Part shown: one piece after another, positions 33,838 through 40,621 of the stretch
Layout of the letters: each line of letters starts with the position of its first letter
Numbering within the stretch: the first letter of the stretch is position 1
Source of the DNA: Hydrogenophaga taeniospiralis CCUG 15921
Lineage (GTDB): Bacteria; Pseudomonadota; Gammaproteobacteria; Burkholderiales; Burkholderiaceae_C
Assembly: GCF_001592305.1 (NCBI RefSeq)
Contig: NZ_BCWR01000026.1
Coordinates: 1 to 40,621, forward strand
DNA: 40,621 nucleotides
Reading direction: 5' to 3'
Notes under the pieces: model-generated
Told to the model about the DNA's origin: nothing
Databases searched by the model: none
What the model saw: only the letters and a program-made list of their open reading frames with translations
Translations under genes and position numbers: made by a program

Positions 33838-34837
33838 AGAAGTCCCAGATCAGTTCGTTGGCCGAGATCGCGCTGGCGCCCGGTTGCTCGCCGCGCACCT
33901 TGCGCCCACCGGGCCAGGCATGGCCGCCGGTTTCGGTCACGCACAGCTTCACCTCGGCGCCGCCCCGGCAGGGTGAGCGGGTTTCACACCACGCGCCCGG
34001 CACCTCCAGCACACGCCGCGGCGCGGCCTCGCAGCCGTTGAGCCGGGCCCATCTGGCCACCGTGTCGGGCACCGACACGAAGTCCGCGTGGGTGTCCGAG
34101 GCGCTGCCCGAACCGCCGTTGAAGAGCACGCGGTCGTCGTCCAGCGCGTGGATGTGCAGCACCGACACAGGGCCCGAGGGCACGCAGGCGGGCGTGCCAT
34201 CGGTGCCGGCCACGGAGGCGATGGCCTTGAAGGTGTCGGCCATCTCGCAGGCCAGCCGGTACGAGAGCATGCCGCCGTTGGACATGCCCTGGGCAAAGAT
34301 GCGTCCCGGGTCGATGTTCAGGCGCTGGCGCAGATCGGCCACCACGGCACGCACGAAGCCCACGTCATCGACCTGCCGGTCGCGCGCCTGGCCGCAGCAC
34401 AGGCCGGCGTTCCAGGTGGCGAGCTTGCCCGAGCGCAGGCGGCTGGTGCCGTTGGGAAACACCACCACGTAGCCAGCCTGCTCGGCGTGCGAGACCAGCC
34501 CGTAATAACGGTCGTCGGCCTGGATGTCCATGTTGCCGCCGCCCCCGTGGAAGGACAGCACCATCGGCATCGGTGTGGCCGGGTCGTAGCGCGCCGGCAC
34601 GTGCACGCGGTACTCGCGCGTCAGGCCACCGTGGCGCAGGCTGAAGCGGTGCTCACCGGGCCGGGTGATCGGCACCGGCGCGGTCGGCTGCGGCGCCCGG
34701 TCCTGGCGCTGCTGCAGCCAGTCGCGCAACGGCGTCATGCGCTCGGGGCGCTCCTGCGCGCTGGCCGGCGGTGGCGCCAGCCCGGCTCCCAGGATCAACA
34801 GAGCGAGGGCCAGCCCCCAGGCTTTGGTGGATGTCAT
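33824..34837 (-). CDS. Secreted LpqC-type esterase / PHB-depolymerase family hydrolase
   Basis: A 337-residue alpha/beta hydrolase of the LpqC/esterase-PHB-depolymerase family. A signal peptide covers residues 1-28 (ALLILGAGLAPPPASA-QE). The oxyanion-hole region SFHGGGGNMD (95-104), nucleophile S186 in GMSNGG, probable acid in HALDDDRVLF and histidine in TGGHAWPGG are in order. Likely substrates are feruloyl or acetyl esters or short polyhydroxyalkanoates; the family does not tell which. ATG 34837 gives a proper signal peptide, whereas a longer in-frame extension to 35089 would run through the divergent promoter region. Convergent with rsmE, divergent from the MFS gene. Confidence 0.88.
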   Translation of the reverse strand: MTSTKAWGLALALLILGAGLAPPPASAQERPERMTPLRDWLQQRQDRAPQPTAPVPITRPGEHRFSLRHGGLTREYRVHVPARYDPATPMPMVLSFHGGGGNMDIQADDRYYGLVSHAEQAGYVVVFPNGTSRLRSGKLATWNAGLCCGQARDRQVDDVGFVRAVVADLRQRLNIDPGRIFAQGMSNGGMLSYRLACEMADTFKAIASVAGTDGTPACVPSGPVSVLHIHALDDDRVLFNGGSGSASDTHADFVSVPDTVARWARLNGCEAAPRRVLEVPGAWCETRSPCRGGAEVKLCVTETGGHAWPGGRKVRGEQPGASAISANELIWDFFSRR

Positions 34838-34967
34838 GTGCGCTCCCGACAAACGGTGATGGCGCGATCTTGCCGCAGGAATGGGCCGGCGCCATCCCCC
34901 TGCCGACCATGCACCGCAAAAACCCCGGCCCGCAGGGGCCATGGCGCCGCTGTATAAACAGCGCCTT

Positions 34968-36143
34968 ATGAACAAAAACCTCTGGCTGCTGGCCGCCGCG
35001 CAAGGCCTGTTCCTGACCAACAACGTGGTCTTCATCGCCATCAACGGGCTGGTCGGGCTCTCGCTGGCGCCCTTGGGCTGGATGGCCACGCTGCCGGTGA
35101 TGGGCTATGTGGTGGGCGGCGCGCTGTCCACGCCGCTGGTGGCGCGCACGCAAAGCGCCTTCGGTCGCCAGGCGTCGTTCCAGATCGGGCTGCTGGTGGC
35201 GCTGGCCTCTGCCTTGCTGTGCTACTGGGCCGCGGCGGACGGGAACTTCTGGCTGCTGGTGGCCGCCACCGTGATCGCGGGTTATTACAGCGCCAACGGC
35301 CAGCTCTACCGCTTTGCGGCGGCCGAGCTCAGCGCGCCGGCGTTTCGCGAGAAGGCGGTCTCGCTGGTCCTGGCCGGCGGGCTGGCCGGCGCGGTGCTGG
35401 GGCCCAACCTGGCGGTGCGCACCAAGGACTGGCTGGCCGTGCCATTTGCCGGCGCCTACCTGGCGCTGGCGGGGGTGGCCCTGCTCTCCATGGTGGTCAT
35501 GGCGTTCATGCACTTCCCGCCGGTGCCGCCCCGGGCCGCAGACGCCGATCGGGGCCGCCCGCTGTCGGTGATCATGCGCCAGCCGGTGTTCATCGTGGCG
35601 GCGGCCGGCGCGGCGCTGGGCTACGGCGTGATGAACCTGCTGATGGCGGCCACGCCGCTGGCCATGCAGGTCTGCGGTTTTCCGTTCGACGACGCCGCGC
35701 TGGTGCTCGAATGGCACGTGATCGGCATGTTCGCGCCCGGCTTTTTCACCGGCCACCTGATCAAGCGCTTCGGCACGCTGACCATCATGGGCGTGGGCGT
35801 GGTGCTCAACTTCGCCTGCATCCTGGTGGCGCTCTCGGGCGTGGAACTGCACCAGTTCCTGATCGCGCTGTTCCTGCTCGGCGTGGGCTGGAATTTCCTC
35901 TTCACCGGCAGCACCACGCTGTCGCTGCAGGCCTACAGGCCCGAGGAAAAAGACCGCGCCCAGGCCGCCATCAACTTCTTCGTGTTCGCCACCATGGCGC
36001 TCACCTCGTTCGCCTCCGGCGCCCTGGTCACCACCCAGGGATGGGCCATGCTGAACCTGGGTTCGCTGGTGCCCGTGGCGCTCACGGGACTGGCGCTGGT
36101 CTGGCTGGGGTGGGCCCGCCGCGCCGCGCCCCGTCCGGCCTGA
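34968..36143 (+). CDS. Major facilitator superfamily transporter
   Basis: A 391-residue inner-membrane permease with 12 predicted helices and a central loop (about 180-200, PPVPPRAADADRGRPLSV). It begins NKNLWLLAAAQGLFLTNNVVF and has an acidic/aromatic segment IAGYYSANGQLYRFAAAEL in the fourth to fifth helix region. This looks like the YfcJ/UMF1-like uncharacterised MFS branch; substrate is unknown. ATG 34968 matches the charged N-terminus; there is no strong ribosome-binding site. It sits between a divergent esterase and a convergent hydrolase, which gives no functional hint. Confidence 0.88.
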   Translation: MNKNLWLLAAAQGLFLTNNVVFIAINGLVGLSLAPLGWMATLPVMGYVVGGALSTPLVARTQSAFGRQASFQIGLLVALASALLCYWAAADGNFWLLVAATVIAGYYSANGQLYRFAAAELSAPAFREKAVSLVLAGGLAGAVLGPNLAVRTKDWLAVPFAGAYLALAGVALLSMVVMAFMHFPPVPPRAADADRGRPLSVIMRQPVFIVAAAGAALGYGVMNLLMAATPLAMQVCGFPFDDAALVLEWHVIGMFAPGFFTGHLIKRFGTLTIMGVGVVLNFACILVALSGVELHQFLIALFLLGVGWNFLFTGSTTLSLQAYRPEEKDRAQAAINFFVFATMALTSFASGALVTTQGWAMLNLGSLVPVALTGLALVWLGWARRAAPRPA

Positions 36144-36158
36144 ACCGGGGTTGCGGGA

Positions 36159-37016
36159 TCAGCCGCCGGCGGGAAAACGCCGGTCCAGCCAGGCCTTGAG
36201 CGTGCCGAACACCGGGGACGGGTCTTCCTCGTTGAAGATCTCGTGGTACAGGCCCTCGAAACACTGGCTGCTCACCCGCACGGGCGGTGCCGCGGCGGCG
36301 AATGCCCGGCTGCCGGCGGGGCTCACGAGTTTGTCATCGCCGGCGAACATCAGCAGGGTGGGCACCGTCCAGCGTGCCGCGGCCGACACCACGCGGGGCC
36401 CGTTGCTGTGAATGAAATGCGCGAGCCGGGCGGTGATCCGGTCGTGCACCAGCCGGTCTTTCTGGTAGGCCGCCACCGTGGCCGCGCTGTGCGAGATCCG
36501 GGTGGCGTCCAGGCCGTTGCCCAGGGCCAGGTTGGGCGCGAAGCGGTAGAGCAGGGCCAGCAGCGTCTTCATGAAGGCGCCAATGCCGGTGTCGAGCGCG
36601 GGCGAGGACAGCACCAGCGCGTCCACCGGTGCCATGACCCGCTGCACGAAGGCCGAGACCACCAGCCCACCCATGCTGTGGCCCAGCAGGATCAGCGGAC
36701 AGGACCAGGGCTCGGCGATGTGGCGCCGCGTGTCGTCCAGCACCTCGGCCAGATCCTCCAGCAGGGCGTCGTCATCGGGCAGCACGCCCCGGGCCCCGCC
36801 GGACTCGCCGTGGCCCCGCTGATCGTAGGCGCGCACGCAGAAGCCCCATTCGTTCAGGCGCTGGGCCACCGGGTCGTAGCGCCAGGCGTGTTCGCCCAGT
36901 CCGTGCACGATGAGCACCACACCACGTGGCCGCGAGCGCCTGGGCAGCGGCCAGTCGTAGATGGCCAGGTTCAGGCCGTCGCGCAGGGTGAAGGGGGCCT
37001 GGGTGGTGTCGGACAT
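36159..37016 (-). CDS. Alpha/beta hydrolase (lysophospholipase/monoacylglycerol-lipase-like)
   Basis: A 285-residue cytosolic hydrolase of the Hydrolase_4 (serine aminopeptidase S33/PldB) group. Features are IVHGLGEHAWRY (36-47), YDQRGHGESGG (64-74), nucleophile S114 in GHSMGG, aspartate in FAGDDKLVSP and histidine in EGLYHEIFNE. This set is typical of monoglyceride or lysophospholipid lipases. There is no signal peptide. It is followed upstream on the same strand by the M20 peptidase gene with a 25-base gap, so the two may be cotranscribed, peptidase first. Confidence 0.92.
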   Translation of the reverse strand: MSDTTQAPFTLRDGLNLAIYDWPLPRRSRPRGVVLIVHGLGEHAWRYDPVAQRLNEWGFCVRAYDQRGHGESGGARGVLPDDDALLEDLAEVLDDTRRHIAEPWSCPLILLGHSMGGLVVSAFVQRVMAPVDALVLSSPALDTGIGAFMKTLLALLYRFAPNLALGNGLDATRISHSAATVAAYQKDRLVHDRITARLAHFIHSNGPRVVSAAARWTVPTLLMFAGDDKLVSPAGSRAFAAAAPPVRVSSQCFEGLYHEIFNEEDPSPVFGTLKAWLDRRFPAGG

Positions 37017-37041
37017 GGTCGGGGCGCCAAGGTAGAGAGAG

Positions 37042-38544
37042 TCAGGGCATGCGCGCGATCACCTGGGCCACGCTGGCGGTGAGCCGGCGTGCGTAGTCCA
37101 AGTGCAGGAACTCGTTGGGGCCGTGGGCGTTGCTCTTGGGCCCGAGCACGCCACAGACCATCATCTGCGCGCGGGGAAAGCCCTGGCTGAGCAGGTTCAT
37201 GAGCGGAATGGTGCCGCCCTGGCCGATGGTGCCGCAGCCGGCGCCGAAGTGCGCTCGCGACGCGTCCTGCAGCGCCTGCTCGAACCATGGCGTGGTGCTG
37301 GGGGCGTTCCAGCCGCTGGCCGAGCCCTCGCCCTCGAAAGTGACGTGGGCCTGGTAGGGCGCGTTGTCTTCGAGCAGGGCCTTGAGCTGCTGCGTCGCCG
37401 CAGCCGCGTCCACCAGCGGCGGCAGGCGCAGGCTGAGCTTGAAGGCGGTGTAGGGCCGCAGCACGTTGCCGGCGTTCTGCAGCGTGGGAAAACCTTCGGC
37501 GCCGGTGACCGAGAGCGTGGGGCGCCAGGTGCGGTTGAGCAGGGCCTCCACCGGGTCGGTGGTGGTGGGCAGGGCGAACACGGTGGAGCCGCCACAGTCG
37601 TGGTGGGCCCAGGGGAAACGCTGGTGGATCTCGTCGCCCAGGATGGCGGCGGTGGCCCGGGCCTGCGCGATGCGTTCGGCCGGCACCTCGCAGTGGAAAC
37701 TGGCCGGCAGCAGACGGCCGGTGGCGCTGTCTTCCAGCCGGTCCAGCACCTGGCGCATGATGCGAAAGCTCGACGGCACCAGGCCCGAGGCGTCGCCCGA
37801 ATGGATGCCCTCGGTGAGGATCTCCACCTTGAGCACGCCGCTGGCCATGCCGCGCAGGCTGGTGGTGAGCCAGAGCTGGTCGTAGTTGCCGGCGCCACTG
37901 TCCAGGCAGATCACCAAGCCCACGTCGCCCAGGCGCGGGCGCAGGGCATCCACATAGGGCAGCAGGTCAGGCGATCCACTCTCTTCGCCGGTTTCGATCA
38001 GGCCCACGATGCGCGGGTGCGCCGCGCCTTGCGCCTTGAGCGCCTGGATGGCGGCGACGCTGGCGTAGACCGCGTAGCCATCGTCGGCGCCCCCGCGGCC
38101 ATAGAGCTTGCCCTCCACGATCTTGGGTGTCCAGGGGCCGAGGTCGCTGCGCCAGCCGGTGAACTCGGGCTGTTTGTCCAGGTGGCCATACATCAGCACG
38201 GTCTGGCCCGTGGCTGGAACTGGCGTGTCCTTGTTGCCAGCGCTGGCCGGCACTTCAAAGAACAGCACCGGCGTGCGCGGCACCCCGTGGGCGTCGTTCA
38301 GGCGCACGATCTCCAGCGTGAGGCCCTCGACCTGCTGCGCGCGCACCCAGTCGGCGGCGCTGTGCAGCACACGGTCGAGCAGGCCGTGCGCGGCCCAGTC
38401 GGCATCGAACGCGGGCGACTTGGCCGGCACCTCGATGTAGCGCACCAGCTCGGGAACGATGCTGCGGGACCAGGCCGCGTCGACATGCGCCTGCAAGGCA
38501 GTCGGGTCCAGCGGGGGCAAGGGAAGGGGCAGACGAGCGTTCAT
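37042..38544 (-). CDS. M20 family metallopeptidase (dipeptidase/carnosinase-like)
   Basis: A 500-residue dinuclear zinc peptidase. Metal ligands and catalytic residues are visible: H121 and D123 in MYGHLDKQ, bridging D154 in GGADDGYAVY, catalytic E187 with ligand E188 in ETGEESGSPD, and D215 in CLDSGAG. The dimerisation (lid) domain interrupts the catalytic domain from about 225 to 390. Near the end GGTIPLMNL carries the usual Gly-rich turn. Length and the GHLDKQPEF form fit the cytosolic nonspecific dipeptidase branch. ATG 38544 is chosen as the family start; the region upstream is Pro-rich and non-family-like. Confidence 0.93.
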   Translation of the reverse strand: MNARLPLPLPPLDPTALQAHVDAAWSRSIVPELVRYIEVPAKSPAFDADWAAHGLLDRVLHSAADWVRAQQVEGLTLEIVRLNDAHGVPRTPVLFFEVPASAGNKDTPVPATGQTVLMYGHLDKQPEFTGWRSDLGPWTPKIVEGKLYGRGGADDGYAVYASVAAIQALKAQGAAHPRIVGLIETGEESGSPDLLPYVDALRPRLGDVGLVICLDSGAGNYDQLWLTTSLRGMASGVLKVEILTEGIHSGDASGLVPSSFRIMRQVLDRLEDSATGRLLPASFHCEVPAERIAQARATAAILGDEIHQRFPWAHHDCGGSTVFALPTTTDPVEALLNRTWRPTLSVTGAEGFPTLQNAGNVLRPYTAFKLSLRLPPLVDAAAATQQLKALLEDNAPYQAHVTFEGEGSASGWNAPSTTPWFEQALQDASRAHFGAGCGTIGQGGTIPLMNLLSQGFPRAQMMVCGVLGPKSNAHGPNEFLHLDYARRLTASVAQVIARMP

Positions 38545-38706
38545 GTCATCGGTCTCCAGGTGCGGACTGCCCGACCACCACCGGCGCAGCGGCGGCGAAG
38601 CAGGAATGGCGGGGGGGTGCCGACGCGGGTCGGCCCACGGTTCAGGAAGTATAGGCAGGCACGGCCATCGGCGTCGACCGCGCTGCACACGGCCCCAGGA
38701 AGACGG

Positions 38707-38749
38707 AAAAAAAGCGGAAAAGGCGGACAACCGTCACCGGTCATCCGCC
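38707..38749 (-). terminator. Intrinsic terminator after the chemoreceptor genes (minus strand)
   Basis: On the minus strand GGCGGA-TG-ACCG, loop GTGA, CGGT-TG-TCCGCC forms a two-part stem, followed by TTTTCCGCTTTTTTT. It lies 22 bases past the chemoreceptor stop, as expected for the end of the chemoreceptor operon. Confidence 0.85.
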
Positions 38750-38770
38750 TGGCGGGACGGTTCGGCGGCC

Positions 38771-40336
38771 CTAGGCCAGCCGGAACACGTGTACCACCTG
38801 GGACAGGCGCGAAGCCTGGTCCTTCAGGCTCTCGGCCGCCGCCGCGCTCTGCTCGACCAGCGCGGCGTTCTGCTGCGTCATCTGGTCGAGCTGGTTCACG
38901 GCGGTGTTGACCTGGCCGATGCCGCTGCTCTGCTCGCCGCTGGCGGCGGTGATCTCGCCGATGATGTCGGCCACGCGCTGTGCGTTGGCCACCACCTCGC
39001 CGATGGTGTTGCCCGCTTCGGCCACCAGGCGCGTGCCGGCCGCCACCTTGTCCACGCTGGTGCCGATCAGGCCCTTGATCTCCTTGGCCGCTTCGGCGCT
39101 GCGCTGTGCGAGGTTGCGCACCTCGGCCGCCACCACGGCAAAGCCCCGGCCCTGTTCGCCGGCGCGCGCGGCTTCCACCGCCGCGTTCAGGGCCAGGATG
39201 TTGGTCTGGAAGGCGATGCCGTCGATCACGCCGATGATGTCGCTGATCTTCTGGCTGCTGTGGTTGATTTCATCCATGGTGGCCACCACCTGGCCGACCA
39301 CCTGGCCGCCGCGCGCGGCCACTTCGGCGTTGGCCACGGCCATCTGGCTGGCCTGGCGCGCGGCGTCCGCGCTCTGGCGCATGGTGCTGTTGAGCTGCTC
39401 CATGCTCGCGGCGGTTTCCTGCAGGTTGCTCGCGGCCTGTTCGGTGCGCGCGCTCAGGTCCTGGTTGCCCGAGGCAATCTCCGCCGACGCGGTGTTGATG
39501 CTGTCGGTGGCGCTGCGCACCTGACCCACGGTGTTCTGCAGCGACGACTGCATGGAGCGCAGGGCCTCCATCATCAGCGCGGTCTCGTCGCGCCCTTCGA
39601 TGTCGATGCGGCGCGTCAGGTCGCCCGCGGCGATGGCCGAGGCCAGTTCGCGCGCGCGGTCCAGGGGGTTGCAGATGCTGCGCAGGTTGAGCCAGGTGAA
39701 CGGCACCAGCAGCAAGCCCACCCCGGCGAGCACGCCCAGGTTGAGCCAGGTGGCCTGGGCCGCGCCGTCCTCGCGCGCGCTGCGCGCCTCGGCGGCGTCC
39801 GCGTCGAGCACCTCGGCGGTCTTGAGCAGCGTGGCGTCGAGCGCGCGCATGTGCTCCTTGGCGTTGCCCAGCATCTTGTCGGCCGTGTGGCTGTTGTCGT
39901 AGGCGCCGTCCTCCACCTGCAGCACGATCTCCTGGGTCGCCTTCGCGTAGGCCGTCAGCCGCGCCAGCGCCTCGTCGAGCAGCGGTGCTTCCCGGCCGTT
40001 CGCGTCGGCGCGCATCGCACCCAGCTGCTTTTCCGCCGCCGCGACCGCTGCGGTCCAGCGGTCGCGGTGCTGGTTGAGCGTGATGCGGTCGTCGTAATAG
40101 ATGATCATGTCCTTTTCCGCCCGATTGACATCCCCGACCTGGCGGTTGACGTCGCTCAGTGCGTGCGCCCGCTGCAGCGAGCGGGTGATGAACTGGTCGG
40201 TGCGCTGGCTCTGCTGCCACATCGACAACACCCCCGTCGCCCCCACGAGGCAGGCGAGGGCCAGCATGAGCACCAGCATGCCGATCAGGCGGGTGCGGAT
40301 GCGGAACCGGCGCATGGTGTTGACGAGCGTGTTCAT
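38771..40336 (-). CDS. Methyl-accepting chemotaxis protein (class I, Tar-like topology)
   Basis: A 521-residue chemoreceptor. TM1 spans about 17-38, a periplasmic four-helix-bundle sensor domain (about 40-195; DVNRAEKDMIIYYDDR) follows, TM2 is about 197-215, then a HAMP domain (about 216-268) and the signalling domain with the conserved tip IIGVIDGIAFQTNILALNAA. C-terminal repeats of QNAALVEQSAAAAESLKDQA precede the end; there is no CheR-binding pentapeptide. Ligand unknown. Its start overlaps the stop of an upstream chemoreceptor gene by four bases (ATGA), so the two are cotranscribed and probably duplicated. Confidence 0.94.
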   Translation of the reverse strand: MNTLVNTMRRFRIRTRLIGMLVLMLALACLVGATGVLSMWQQSQRTDQFITRSLQRAHALSDVNRQVGDVNRAEKDMIIYYDDRITLNQHRDRWTAAVAAAEKQLGAMRADANGREAPLLDEALARLTAYAKATQEIVLQVEDGAYDNSHTADKMLGNAKEHMRALDATLLKTAEVLDADAAEARSAREDGAAQATWLNLGVLAGVGLLLVPFTWLNLRSICNPLDRARELASAIAAGDLTRRIDIEGRDETALMMEALRSMQSSLQNTVGQVRSATDSINTASAEIASGNQDLSARTEQAASNLQETAASMEQLNSTMRQSADAARQASQMAVANAEVAARGGQVVGQVVATMDEINHSSQKISDIIGVIDGIAFQTNILALNAAVEAARAGEQGRGFAVVAAEVRNLAQRSAEAAKEIKGLIGTSVDKVAAGTRLVAEAGNTIGEVVANAQRVADIIGEITAASGEQSSGIGQVNTAVNQLDQMTQQNAALVEQSAAAAESLKDQASRLSQVVHVFRLA

Positions 40337-40621
40337 ACAGTGCCCCTCGCGGTTTCCAGCCGGAACGTGGCGACCACGCTTGCGAGTTTGATGGCCTGGT
40401 CCTTCAGGCTCTCGGCGGCGGCCGCGCTCTGTTCGACCAGCGCGGCGTTCTGCTGCGTCATCTGGTCAAGCTGGCCGACCGCCGTGTTGACCTGGCCGAT
40501 GCCTTGCGACTGTTCGTTCGCGGCGGTGGTGATGTCGCTGATGAAGGCCGCCACCTTTTCGGCATTGGCCACGATCTCGCCGATGGTGCTGCCCGCCTCG
40601 GCCACCAGCCGGCTGCCGGCA
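40333..40621 (-). CDS. Second methyl-accepting chemotaxis protein, C-terminal part only
   Basis: Cut by the window edge; the last roughly 95 codons of a chemoreceptor signalling domain are present. The sequence (EAGSTIGEIVANAEKVAAFI, QNAALVEQSAAAAESLKDQA) is almost the same as the C-terminus of the neighbouring receptor at 38771, at DNA level too, pointing to tandem duplication or gene conversion. The end differs (VVATFRLETARGTV). It is translationally coupled to the downstream receptor. Confidence 0.92.
   Translation of the reverse strand, partial: AGSRLVAEAGSTIGEIVANAEKVAAFISDITTAANEQSQGIGQVNTAVGQLDQMTQQNAALVEQSAAAAESLKDQAIKLASVVATFRLETARGTV

Noticed and set aside
34838..35089. N-terminal extension of the esterase to 421 residues
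   Set aside because: It would read antisense through the start of the MFS gene and place the signal peptide internally.
37102..38910. A 602-codon plus-strand frame opposite the M20 peptidase
   Set aside because: The minus-strand protein has all zinc ligands and catalytic residues; this frame is its shadow.

Overview
This is high-GC DNA whose gene content and synteny point to a betaproteobacterium of the order Burkholderiales, most likely Comamonadaceae (Hydrogenophaga/Acidovorax-like). The genus is an inference and nothing in the window fixes it. The evidence is high-GC codon use, Fur-controlled iron genes, a divergent amgK / lptD-surA-rsmA arrangement, and a dispersed roughly 75-bp palindromic repeat with four copies here.

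Layout. (1) 144-6683: Xaa-Pro aminopeptidase, then a Fur-box-led iron/siderophore ABC operon (two tandem paralogous binding proteins, one FecCD permease, one ATPase), translationally coupled to a PfkB sugar kinase. (2) 6700-13915: a divergent iron-responsive locus. To the left runs a small helical protein plus a DUF2325 protein. To the right runs imelysin / di-haem oxidoreductase / second imelysin / DUF1513. Two Fur-like boxes lie between the two arms. (3) 13916-21113: an accessory block of visibly lower and mixed GC with about 14 small, mostly one-gene units (ParB-like, DUF4760 with a frameshift, DUF1810, DUF6232, barstar, TfoX-N-like, DUF3052, two GFA proteins, DUF1993, small membrane and secreted proteins). 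Several spacers resemble degraded integron attC sites, so this may be an integrase-less cassette cluster (CALIN). (4) 21156-23126: a second DUF2325-like module divergent from bacterioferritin, with a Fur box between them, then bacterioferritin-associated ferredoxin. (5) 23422-26984: malic enzyme, then a secreted RNase and its barstar-type inhibitor. (6) 27123-33837: envelope and ribosome housekeeping genes (lptD-surA-rsmA on the minus strand; amgK-rsmE on the plus strand). (7) 33824-40621: esterase, MFS transporter, alpha/beta hydrolase, M20 metallopeptidase and two tandem chemoreceptors, the second cut by the window edge.

How it fits together. Five Fur-like boxes mark one iron regulon spread over the first 23 kb: import (ABC system), periplasmic iron-associated proteins (imelysins and di-haem protein) and storage/release (Bfr/Bfd). 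The most intriguing undescribed element is a pair of DUF2325 modules. Both are Fur-associated, both are preceded by a small helical protein, and both are divergent from known iron genes. They share a C-x3-C-x2-H-x3-W-x5/6-C-x6-C motif. I saw no tRNA, rRNA, CRISPR array, transposase or integrase in the window.
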